Origin: Pedobacter sp. D749
GTDB taxonomy: Bacteria; Bacteroidota; Bacteroidia; Sphingobacteriales; Sphingobacteriaceae
Reading direction: 5' to 3'
Assembly: GCF_019317285.1 (NCBI RefSeq)
Contig: NZ_CP079218.1
Span: forward strand, 4,030,001-4,094,000
Length of the DNA: 64,000 nucleotides
Position numbers and translations under genes: made by a program. Positions within the stretch are counted from its first letter, which is position 1, and every line of letters begins with the position of its first letter. Below the pieces are notes generated by a model. That model was not told the DNA's origin. It was given only the letters and a program-made list of their open reading frames with translations, and searched no databases. This document shows, piece by piece, positions 49,599-57,928 of the stretch.

Positions 49599-50330
49599 AT
49601 GAACAAAATATATATCCCACCAGTAGTAAAAAATCTACTGATTATTAACATCTTATTTTTCGCAGCAACTTACTTGCTCACAAACCTTCACCTTGATGAC
49701 CTGTTAGCGGTATATTATTTCGATTCTCCGAAGTTTGAGCTATGGCAACCTATTAGCTACATGTTTATGCATGGAGGCATAGCGCACATCTTTTTTAACA
49801 TGTTTGCATTGTATTCTTTTGGAAGTTTGTTAGAATCAAGATGGGGAGGCAAAAAATTTATTATCTTTTATTTTATTACCGGACTAGGCGCACTTGCATT
49901 ACAATGGGCCGTACAGGCTTACGAAGTGCATCAGATTATCGGTAGCGTTACTAATAACGGAAAGATAAATCTTACCGCATTATTTCAGGGGGAGTTCGAC
50001 ACAAATCAACTTTCCATGGCACAAGCAGTTACCCTACGGAGTATTTACTTTGGCGGAATGCTTGGTGCATCCGGCGCAATTTTCGGCTTGTTGGTTGCTT
50101 TCGGCATGCTTTATCCAAATGCAGAATTATTGATCATGTTTATTCCGGTTCCGGTGAAAGCAAAATATATTATACCAGTTTATATTTTAGTAGAGTTATC
50201 TTTGGGTGTTGCCCAGTTTGAAGGCGATTCTGTAGCACATTATGCTCACCTTGGTGGTGCTTTAATCGGCTTTATACTTGTTAAAATATGGAAAGACAAG
50301 AACGATACATTTTATACGCTCTATGAATAA
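49599..50330 (+). CDS. rhomboid family intramembrane serine protease
   Basis: Rhomboids cut membrane proteins within or near the bilayer. The 243-residue product has about six or seven membrane segments. The family HGGIAHIFFNMFALYSFGSL loop is at about residues 54-73. The catalytic serine is in GASGAIFGLL, and the histidine partner is in AHYAHLGGALIGF. It starts 49 bases after the TTTAGGG array. The next rhomboid gene overlaps its end by eight bases. Confidence 0.94.
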   Translation: MNKIYIPPVVKNLLIINILFFAATYLLTNLHLDDLLAVYYFDSPKFELWQPISYMFMHGGIAHIFFNMFALYSFGSLLESRWGGKKFIIFYFITGLGALALQWAVQAYEVHQIIGSVTNNGKINLTALFQGEFDTNQLSMAQAVTLRSIYFGGMLGASGAIFGLLVAFGMLYPNAELLIMFIPVPVKAKYIIPVYILVELSLGVAQFEGDSVAHYAHLGGALIGFILVKIWKDKNDTFYTLYE

Positions 50331-51177
50331 TACTTTTAAAGATTTAAAATACAAGGTTTTTCAATCGGGCAATCCATTATTCTTCTACATTGGGATTAAT
50401 GTAATGCTATTTTTATTGATCGCCATTATTGGCGTATTTAGCAAGCTAAGCGGCCATGGTAATATTATCGATTTATTTGTAAGCGATTATTTAGGTTTAC
50501 CAGCCAGCATTTCGAAACTACCTGAGCGCTTTTATACCCTGTTTACCTACATGTTTATTCATGACGGGATTCTTCACATCCTGTTTAATATGCTCGGCTT
50601 ATTTTGGTTCGGCAATATATTCATGAATTTCTTAAAAAGCCGTCAGTTTCATTTTGTATACCTGGCAGGTGGTATTTTTGGTGGTTTGTTTGCCGTTGCT
50701 GCATTAAATATATTCCCGCTTTATGCCAGCGGCCTGGCCGGCGTAACCATTGTTGGCGCATCAGCCGCAGTAATGGCCATCATTTTTGCTTCTGCAACAC
50801 TGGTACCGAATTACACCATTATGTTACTTTTCTTTGGTGAGGTTAAAATTAAATGGATTGCCATTATCTATTTTGTGCTCGATTTTATTGCGATCGGCTC
50901 CGTAAATGCAGGTGGAAGTTTAGCGCATATTGGTGGTGCACTTTTAGGTTTCACCTTTATTAAAAGTTTGCAAAACGGAAGGGACTGGAGCAAACTCTTT
51001 GAGCGTAAGCCGAAACTAAAAGTTGTTCGGAATGAAAAACCTGTTAAAAAACCCGAATTCAAAGGTGGCGTTTCTCAACAGGAAATAGATACCATTTTAG
51101 ACAAAATATCGACTTCAGGGTACGATAAATTAACAGCGGTAGAAAAAGAAAAACTATTTAAGGCAAGTAAAGATTAA
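50323..51177 (+). CDS. second rhomboid family intramembrane serine protease
   Basis: I start it at the ATG at 50323 (MNNTFKDLKYKVFQSGNPLF), eight bases before the previous gene ends; this gives 284 residues. It has HDGILHILFNMLGLFWFGNI, the serine in VGASAAVMAII and the histidine in SLAHIGGALLGF, so both catalytic residues are kept. A cytoplasmic C-terminal tail ends with a helical motif, VSQQEIDTILDKISTSGYDK. It is a paralogue of the upstream gene in a tight operon. Confidence 0.93.
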   Translation: MNNTFKDLKYKVFQSGNPLFFYIGINVMLFLLIAIIGVFSKLSGHGNIIDLFVSDYLGLPASISKLPERFYTLFTYMFIHDGILHILFNMLGLFWFGNIFMNFLKSRQFHFVYLAGGIFGGLFAVAALNIFPLYASGLAGVTIVGASAAVMAIIFASATLVPNYTIMLLFFGEVKIKWIAIIYFVLDFIAIGSVNAGGSLAHIGGALLGFTFIKSLQNGRDWSKLFERKPKLKVVRNEKPVKKPEFKGGVSQQEIDTILDKISTSGYDKLTAVEKEKLFKASKD

Positions 51178-52289
51178 TGGCCACGAACAAGAAGAAATAT
51201 AGTTTTCTGGATAAACTCCTTTTGCCTGTTGCCATTATGTTGGCAATCGCTTTGCTATTGGGGGTTCTTGCCGGAAATATGGACCCAAGAAAACATGCCA
51301 TTATTGCTTTTTTCGGTCTTGCCTATCCTTTCGTTTTATTCGTTAACATTATCTTCCTCGTTTGGTGGTTTTTAAGCAAAAAATGGATTTTTGCCATCGC
51401 AACCATTCTGGTGATCGCACTCGGTGCTAAAACTTTAAAAGCCACCTTTGCCATTGGTGGCAATGAGGGAGGCACTGAAAAAGCAGACAATAGCATCAGA
51501 ATGATGACTTACAACGTGCATAGCTTTAAACTATACGGCGAAGACAATACCGAATCGGTGAAAGAAAAAATGCTTCAGGTGGTGAAAGATCAAAACCCTG
51601 ATATTATTTGCTTTCAAGAATTTTTTACCCGTTACAAAGGTGCTTTTGATACCGTTGACAGCCTTAAAGCACTGTTAAATACAAAATACTACTACTTTGT
51701 ACCTACTAATAAAAATGATTACGAAGCAACCGGCTTAGCTATATTTTCTAAATTTCCGATTAAAGATTCGGGTAAAATTCCTTTTGTTGAAGGTTTTCCC
51801 GGCAACATGAGTATTTACACCGATTTAAACATTAAAGGAAAAACATTAAGGGTTTACAATGTGCATTTTCAATCCATCTCTTTTGAAAAACAGGATTACG
51901 AATACCTCGATAAGGTTAAGGAAATGAATACCGAACTGCAACCATCCAAACGGATTTTAAGAATGCTGAAAAGTGCCTTTTTGAAACGCAGCGGTCAGGT
52001 AGATATTATGAAAAAGGAAATGGCAACCTGCAAAACACCTTACCTTATTGCGGGCGATTTTAACGATACGCCGGCATCTTACGTGGTTACCCAAATTACA
52101 GCCGGATTAAACAATAGTTTTATTAAAAAGGGCAACGGCTTTGGTAAAACCTATAATGGCAAATTTCCTAATTTCCAGATTGATTATATTGCCACTTCTA
52201 AAGAACTTGAGGTATTAAATTACAAAATCACCCAGGCTAAATTATCCGACCACTTTCCGGTGCGCAGCGATTTGAGGTTTATTCCCTAA
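51177..52289 (+). CDS. membrane-anchored endonuclease/exonuclease/phosphatase (EEP) family protein
   Basis: The 370-residue product has three N-terminal hydrophobic segments (about residues 13-31, 40-60 and 66-84) and a C-terminal EEP domain. The domain has MTYNVHSFKLYGE, the metal ligand Glu in IICFQEFFTRY, the catalytic AGDFNDTPASYV and the terminal SDHFPVRSDL. Such domains can act on DNA, RNA, phosphoinositides or sphingomyelin, so the substrate is open. The ATG overlaps the stop of the second rhomboid gene by one base, so all three are one operon. The active domain is probably periplasmic. Confidence 0.92.
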   Translation: MATNKKKYSFLDKLLLPVAIMLAIALLLGVLAGNMDPRKHAIIAFFGLAYPFVLFVNIIFLVWWFLSKKWIFAIATILVIALGAKTLKATFAIGGNEGGTEKADNSIRMMTYNVHSFKLYGEDNTESVKEKMLQVVKDQNPDIICFQEFFTRYKGAFDTVDSLKALLNTKYYYFVPTNKNDYEATGLAIFSKFPIKDSGKIPFVEGFPGNMSIYTDLNIKGKTLRVYNVHFQSISFEKQDYEYLDKVKEMNTELQPSKRILRMLKSAFLKRSGQVDIMKKEMATCKTPYLIAGDFNDTPASYVVTQITAGLNNSFIKKGNGFGKTYNGKFPNFQIDYIATSKELEVLNYKITQAKLSDHFPVRSDLRFIP

Positions 52290-52372
52290 GGTTTAAGTCT
52301 TATAGTACGTGAGGACAAACCATGGCGGTGGAAAAATTACCTTTTCGATGATAGTTTAATGATTTTTCATTT

Positions 52373-53010
52373 GAAGCGCAAGGCCTGAATAAAACAATAA
52401 GTTTCTTCCCGTTTTCCGTTTTTACGCTTCGCTTCCTCGTGCCTCGTCGCTGCAGGGTAACACTTCAACCGGGGCTAGGTGGCCGCATTTGCATTTCATT
52501 TTAGGGGTTGCAGGGTACAGAACCCTTGTTCATAAACCTGATTAAGCGGAATAGCCCGCGGCGCAGCGAGGACTATAAGCGAAAGCAGGGCTGAAAACCT
52601 CCAAGAACCACAAGCCATTCATTTCCTAATTTCATTTCGGTCGGTGAGACACCAACCGATAAGATAAAATGATCATTCCTTATTGGAGCGCAAGGCCTAC
52701 ATAAAACAATAAGCTTCTTCCCGTTTTCCGTTTTTACGCTTCGCTTCCTCGTGCCTCGTCGCTGCAGGGTAACACTTCAACCGGGGCTAGGTGGCCGCAT
52801 TTGCATTTCATTTTAGGGGTTGCAGGGTGCAGAACCCTTGTTCATAAACCTGATAGAGCGGAATAGCCCGCAGCGCAGCGAGGACTATAAGCGAAAGCAG
52901 GGCTGAAAACCTCCAAGAACCACAAGCCATTCATTTCCTAATTTTAATTAAACTCTTTCATAATTTGTCATTCTGAATTATTCCATTTCGGTCGGTGAGA
53001 CACCACCTGA
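52373..53010. repeat. non-coding tandem duplication, 312-bp period
   Basis: Copy 1 (about 52373-52660) and copy 2 (about 52685-53010) are nearly identical. Each starts AGCGCAAGGCCT, continues TTCTTCCCGTTTTCCG and GGGGCTAGGTGGCCGC, includes the TAAACCTGAT element (copies E at 52533 and F at 52845) and ends ATTTCGGTCGGTGAGACACCA. Copy 2 has an insertion of about 39 bases near its end. No frame of notable length is open. It fills most of the 863-base gap 52290-53152. Confidence 0.85.
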
Positions 53011-53152
53011 TAGGAAAAAACAAGCAATATGTAAGCTTAATGCAAATGACTATCAAATCACTCGCTATTTCATTTTCTTACCATACATCAACAATATGTT
53101 TACTCCTTATTTACATCTTTGTTTCATAAAATTTAAAAAAAATCTTCAAAAT

Positions 53153-53785
53153 ATGAGCTTAATAGATGCACTTAACTGGCGTTATGCCGTTAAGAAAATG
53201 AACGGTCAACCTGTTGAACAGGAAAAAGTTGATAAAATTATTGCAGCAGCACATTTGGCGCCTACATCATCCGGCTTACAGCCTTTTAAAGTGGTTGTAG
53301 TAACCAACCAGGAATTAAAAGAGAAAATTGCGCCGATTGCTTTTAACCAATCGCAAGTAATTGATTCTTCTCACTTATTGATTTTCGCGGCAAACGAAAA
53401 TTATACAGAAGAAGGTATTGATGCCGTTTTTAACAGAATGAATGCAGAGCGTGGCTTACCACTGGATACGACAGATGCTTACAAAGCACAACTTAAAGGC
53501 ATGATTTTATCCAGAACGGCGGAAGAAAACTTCAACCATGCAGCCCGTCAGGCTTATATTGCTTTCGGTATTGCCATTGCTGAAGCGGCTGTATTAAAAG
53601 TTGATGCTACGCCAATGGAAGGTTTTAACGGCCCTGCCTTAGATGAACTTTTAGGTTTAGATAAAAAAGGCTTAAAAAGTGTTACCCTATTGCCATTAGG
53701 AAACAGGGATGAAGCCGGCGATTGGTTGGTAAATCTTAAAAAAGTGCGTTCACCTAAAGAAGAATTCCTGATCGAGTTTAAATAA
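53153..53785 (+). CDS. nitroreductase family NAD(P)H-dependent oxidoreductase
   Basis: These FMN enzymes reduce nitro compounds, quinones or flavins with NAD(P)H. I start it at the ATG at 53153 (MSLIDALNWRYAVKKMNGQP), giving 210 residues. The family features are the FMN-phosphate-binding segment NWRYAVKKMNG, AAHLAPTSSGLQPFKVVVVT and ARQAYIAFGIAIAEAAVL. The C-terminal KSVTLLPLGNRDEAGDWLVN also fits. It is most like the NfsB/YdgI-type group. A strong terminator follows. Confidence 0.93.
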   Translation: MSLIDALNWRYAVKKMNGQPVEQEKVDKIIAAAHLAPTSSGLQPFKVVVVTNQELKEKIAPIAFNQSQVIDSSHLLIFAANENYTEEGIDAVFNRMNAERGLPLDTTDAYKAQLKGMILSRTAEENFNHAARQAYIAFGIAIAEAAVLKVDATPMEGFNGPALDELLGLDKKGLKSVTLLPLGNRDEAGDWLVNLKKVRSPKEEFLIEFK

Positions 53786-53809
53786 CAGGCAAACACCATT
53801 ATATTTAAA

Positions 53810-53840
53810 ACAAGCCGCTTTTAGCGGCTTGTTTTGTTTT
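53810..53840 (+). terminator. rho-independent terminator of the nitroreductase gene
   Basis: Perfect 9-bp stem ACAAGCCGC / GCGGCTTGT with a TTTTA loop, followed by a T-rich tail. Confidence 0.92.
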
Positions 53841-53855
53841 AGCAGAGTTAGTTTG

Positions 53856-53883
53856 GCGCTGGGAGTCTAGCGTTTGGAGTCGA
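53856..53883. repeat. two 14-nt units of a GGAGTC word repeat
   Basis: GCGCTGGGAGTCTA and GCGTTTGGAGTCGA, 14 bases each (two times seven). They are related in wording to the array at 41954-41988. Confidence 0.5.
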
Positions 53884-54078
53884 TTAACCGGTTTAAACAA
53901 TTAACTGGTTAACCTTAAAAGCACATCACATGTAGATCCTGAAACAAATCCCATAGCGATCGGATCATGATGACGATTAACATAAAAATTTTTGTAAAAA
54001 AATGTTAAACATCATTACATTTTATGTGCTCTATTTATAATTGGATATATTTACGGGCTAGCATTTAATATCCAATCC

Positions 54079-56805
54079 ATGAAGATTTTTAGATTATCGT
54101 TTATCATACTGTCACTTTTATCAACATTAAGTTTTTCTTCTTCGGCACAAACCGATACCATTAGCATAAACAGTATCATTACCAAAACCAATAAGGTATT
54201 AAGCGATTATCCTGCTGAAAAGATTTATCTTCATTTCGATAAGCCTTATTACGCTGTTGCCGATACGGTTTGGTTTAAAGCCTACGTTACCGAAAACCAG
54301 AATTTCTTATCTGCAATCAGTAAAATCATTTATGTGGATGTGATTAACCAGAAAGATTCGCTTATCCAAACCCTAAAATTACCCATTACCGGTGGCTTTG
54401 CTTATGGCAGTTTCCCCTTAGATCAGATTAACTATAAACAGGGTAATTACCATATCAGGGCTTACACAATGTGGATGCTCAACAGTGAAGATCCTGCTTA
54501 TTTTAACAAGACCTTTTATGTTGGCGAAGCGATTGATAAAGAGGTAAAAACCCATATCACTTATAAAAATACCTCAACAGATAAGCTGGAAAAAATTGAT
54601 GCGCGTGTACAATTTAAAGATGCCAATAATAAACCCTACGCCAATAAAAACGTAAGCTGGCAGGTGGTTACCAGTTTTACGGTTATTGCCAAAGGCAGAG
54701 GCACAACAGATGCGAACGGTTATTTAACCATCGCAATGAGCAATGCACAGAAGGCGGAATATCAATTACAAAAAGGCGAACTGATTACCAGTATTAATAC
54801 CACCGATAAAGATGTAGCGAGCAGCAGCTTTCAACTTAAAAACGCCATCGTAAGCAAAGATTTTCAGTTCTTTCCGGAGGGAGGAAGTCTGATTGCAGGT
54901 TTAACTACTAAAGTGGCATTTAAAGCGATTAAGAGTGATGGTTTGGGCATCAGTTCAAAAGGTACAGTTACCGATAATGATGGCAAAACAGTAGCAACAT
55001 TTACTGCCCAACATTTAGGAATGGGCAGTTTTAACTTACTGGCCGAAGCCGGAAAAACGTACAAAGCAGCTGTTACCTATGCAGATGGAACCGCTCAAAA
55101 TTATAACTTACCGGCAGTTGCTGCAAATGGTGTTTCTGTAAATATAGATAACAGCAGTGCAGATAATATAGCCATCAAAATTTCGGCTAATGATGCCTTC
55201 TTTGAACAGAATCAGGGTAAAAAGCTTTATTTAATAGCACAGAGCAAAGGCGTGATTTGTTATGGTGCGCAAACAGCCTTATCAAACAAAGAATACAATA
55301 CCACTGTGCTTAAATCTAAATTCCCGAATGGAATTGCCCAATTTACCTTGTTTAATGAATTTGGTAAACCACTAAGTGAACGATTGGTTTTTGTACAGCA
55401 CAAAAATACCATGGCGGTAACTTTAACCAGCGCTGCAGCTACTTACGGAATCAAGAAAAAGGTTAAGATAAATGTTGCTGCTAAAAAAGATGGCGCTCCT
55501 GTTGAAGGAAACTTCTCGGTAGCTGTTGTAGATGAAACCAAAGTTCCATCCAGCGAAGATGCAACCAGTACGATATTAACTGGCCTGTTGTTAAGCAGCG
55601 ATGTTAAAGGTTACATTGAAAAAGCAAATTATTACTTTAATGCACCTGATGCAAAGAAAAATGCAGATTTAGATGTATTACTCCTTACCCAGGGATACCG
55701 CAGTTTTAAATATACCGATATCATCGCCAATAAATTGCCAAAAATTGATTTCTTACCTGAACAAGGCATTGAAATTTCCGGTATTCTGCGTCAAAACAAT
55801 GGTATTCCGGTTAGAAAAGGAGCCTTATTGTTAACCATACCTGATAAACGTTTCAATCTGGAAAGTACTACAGATCCTGTTGGGAATTTTAAATTCCAAA
55901 ACCTGGTATTTAACGACTCCTCTAAAGTGACCATTACCGCTAAGTATAATGTAAACTATAAAAACATGACCTTAAGCTTAAATGGTGCACCGGTACCTAC
56001 TCTAACCAGAAACTTTAGTGCAGCCGAAGAGGTTTTAAATATTGATAGTGCTTTAACCAGTTATTTAGATAACAGCAAAAGACAATACGCTTATTTACAC
56101 ACACTAAAAGATGTAAATATTAAAGCCACAGTGGTTCCGAAAGTAAGTCATAAGGATTACCCTGCACTAAGCGGATTAAGCCAAATGGCCGACCATGAAG
56201 TTAGTGGCGATCGATTTAAAGGCTGTGGTTTATTGATTAATTGTTTACAGGGCATGCTGGCAGGGGTTACTTTTGCCGATAATAACTTTTACGTAACCCG
56301 AGATTACAACCAGGGCAAAAAAATCCCGATGGGTATTTTCATCAATGGCATGAACGTGGATGTAAACCAGATCAATACTATAGATGTCAACCAGCTCGAA
56401 TCGGTTGAGGTATTTTTAAGGGACGATTTAGGTTTGGTAAACCGTGCTAATAATGTAAATGGTGTAATTGTATTTAACCAGAAAAAAGCACCTAAAGGCA
56501 CCAGGATTACGAAAGCCCAATTAATGGATATGCTTCCTAAGTATTATGAACTTACATTCTCGCCACAGGGTTATAATAAAGAAAAACAGTTTTACTCCCC
56601 TAAATATGATGTTCCTGCCAGCATGAACCGGAACGATTTAAGAACCACCATTTACTGGAACCCTAAAGTAGTTACTGATGCAACGGGTAATGCTTCTTTT
56701 GAATATTATAACGCTGATGGAAAAGGACAGTACAAAGTAATTATTGAAGGAATAGATGCCAATGGAAATTTAGGAAGATCGGTGTTTAAATATCTCGTAA
56801 AATAG
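54079..56805 (+). CDS. large exported protein with MG2-like and TonB-plug-like domains but no barrel
   Basis: The 908-residue product has a signal peptide (about residues 1-23). It opens with a macroglobulin-type MG2 segment (AEKIYLHFDKPYYAVADTVW), followed by several immunoglobulin-like beta domains. Residues about 690-820 look like a TonB-dependent receptor plug (GLLINCLQGMLAGVTF, then NGMNVDVNQINTIDVNQLES and NGVIVFNQKK). The C-terminus has an A2M-like TIYWNPKVVTDATGNASFEY. No beta-barrel follows, so it cannot itself be an importer. It may be a periplasmic or surface scaffold; function unknown. It is encoded alone. Confidence 0.85.
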   Translation: MKIFRLSFIILSLLSTLSFSSSAQTDTISINSIITKTNKVLSDYPAEKIYLHFDKPYYAVADTVWFKAYVTENQNFLSAISKIIYVDVINQKDSLIQTLKLPITGGFAYGSFPLDQINYKQGNYHIRAYTMWMLNSEDPAYFNKTFYVGEAIDKEVKTHITYKNTSTDKLEKIDARVQFKDANNKPYANKNVSWQVVTSFTVIAKGRGTTDANGYLTIAMSNAQKAEYQLQKGELITSINTTDKDVASSSFQLKNAIVSKDFQFFPEGGSLIAGLTTKVAFKAIKSDGLGISSKGTVTDNDGKTVATFTAQHLGMGSFNLLAEAGKTYKAAVTYADGTAQNYNLPAVAANGVSVNIDNSSADNIAIKISANDAFFEQNQGKKLYLIAQSKGVICYGAQTALSNKEYNTTVLKSKFPNGIAQFTLFNEFGKPLSERLVFVQHKNTMAVTLTSAAATYGIKKKVKINVAAKKDGAPVEGNFSVAVVDETKVPSSEDATSTILTGLLLSSDVKGYIEKANYYFNAPDAKKNADLDVLLLTQGYRSFKYTDIIANKLPKIDFLPEQGIEISGILRQNNGIPVRKGALLLTIPDKRFNLESTTDPVGNFKFQNLVFNDSSKVTITAKYNVNYKNMTLSLNGAPVPTLTRNFSAAEEVLNIDSALTSYLDNSKRQYAYLHTLKDVNIKATVVPKVSHKDYPALSGLSQMADHEVSGDRFKGCGLLINCLQGMLAGVTFADNNFYVTRDYNQGKKIPMGIFINGMNVDVNQINTIDVNQLESVEVFLRDDLGLVNRANNVNGVIVFNQKKAPKGTRITKAQLMDMLPKYYELTFSPQGYNKEKQFYSPKYDVPASMNRNDLRTTIYWNPKVVTDATGNASFEYYNADGKGQYKVIIEGIDANGNLGRSVFKYLVK

Positions 56806-56816
56806 AATAGAGGCAA

Positions 56817-56929
56817 ATGGTTCATAGTCTGATGGTCAATGGTTAATAACCCTAAATGAAAAATGTAAGATGGATGAGGGAAGGAATTCAATTCCATCAT
56901 CCATCTTACATTTTCCATGTTACATCTTA
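56817..56929. repeat. 7-nt word arrays with inverted counterpart between convergent genes
   Basis: 56817-56852 reads ATGGTTC, ATAGTCTG, ATGGTCA, ATGGTTA. 56856-56883 reads ATGAAAA, ATGTAAG, ATGGATG, AGGGAAG. After a centre containing GAATTCAATTCC, 56895-56929 reads CATCATC, CATCTTA, CATTTTC, CATGTTA, CATCTTA. The TTA of the last word is the stop codon of the minus-strand dehydrogenase gene. A perfect 18-bp stem joins the two sides. Confidence 0.85.
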
Positions 56930-57886
56930 CTTCACTTCAAACGGCAGCTTCTCCCCTTTCAACCCGGCAACGATATTCTGCACAATAATCTGCGCCATGG
57001 CTGCTCTGGTTTCTTCGGTAGCCGAGCCGATATGTGGTAAAACAGCAACGTTTTCCATAGCCAGCAAAGGATTGTTTTTATCCATTGGTTCCGGGTTGGT
57101 TACATCCAAACCTGCTCCCCATATTATTTTTTCATCTAAGGCTTTAATTAAGTCCTTTTCATTGTGAATACCTCCCCTGGCTGTATTAATGAAAATTGAA
57201 TTGGGTTTCATCTGCTTAAAAACATCAAGCGTAAATTTATCTTTGGTTTCTGGTGTTAAGGCGGTATGTACGGATAACACATCACTTTGTGCTAAAAGTT
57301 CTTCAAAAGACACATATTTTGCATCGGTTTCTCTTTCGGCTTCTTCGTTACGCGATCTGTTGTGGTAAATGACCCCCATTTGGTAGGCAGCAGCACATTT
57401 TTTGGCCATCTCTAATCCAATTTTCCCCAGACCAAAAACACCAAGCGTTTTGCCATTTACCTCAATTCCGAGTTCTGGTGAAGGCTCATAGTTTTTCCAT
57501 TCGCCTTGAATGATTTTTTTGTGTGAGAAAAAAGCCTTTCTCGATACGGCCAGCATCAATAAAAAAGCAGTATCAGCAGTTGCTGCACTCAAAACACCTG
57601 GCGTATTACCAATTGGAATATTTAATTTTTTAGCTTCAGCTATATCTACCTGATCGTAACCTACCGAATGTAGCGCAATTACCTTTAAGTGGCTACAGGC
57701 ATTTAAAAATGCAGCATTGATTTTATTTGGCCCAACGCTGATCAAGCCATCCTGTCCCTGACAGGCCTCAATCAGTTCTTCGGCTGTAATCTGCCTGTTT
57801 TCTTTCCATTGGGTGATGGAGATATTGTTTTCTTCCAGTTCTTTTATTCCAACCGGAGCAATGTTGCCGCTTATAAATACTTTCAT
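56927..57886 (-). CDS. D-isomer-specific 2-hydroxyacid dehydrogenase
   Basis: The family reduces 2-oxoacids such as glyoxylate or hydroxypyruvate with NAD(P)H. The 319-residue product has the nucleotide-binding LGVFGLGKIGLEMAKKCAAA, the catalytic Arg in FINTARGGIHNEKDLIKAL, the Glu in the GLDVTNPEP region and the catalytic His in VAVLPHIGSATEETRAAM. It resembles glyoxylate/hydroxypyruvate reductases. It begins 42 bases after the DUF4249 gene on the same strand, but a functional link is not apparent. Confidence 0.93.
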   Translation of the reverse strand: MKVFISGNIAPVGIKELEENNISITQWKENRQITAEELIEACQGQDGLISVGPNKINAAFLNACSHLKVIALHSVGYDQVDIAEAKKLNIPIGNTPGVLSAATADTAFLLMLAVSRKAFFSHKKIIQGEWKNYEPSPELGIEVNGKTLGVFGLGKIGLEMAKKCAAAYQMGVIYHNRSRNEEAERETDAKYVSFEELLAQSDVLSVHTALTPETKDKFTLDVFKQMKPNSIFINTARGGIHNEKDLIKALDEKIIWGAGLDVTNPEPMDKNNPLLAMENVAVLPHIGSATEETRAAMAQIIVQNIVAGLKGEKLPFEVK

Positions 57887-57928
57887 ATTAATTTAACAGT
57901 AAATCTGAACAGGAGTTTTGCTTAATGT

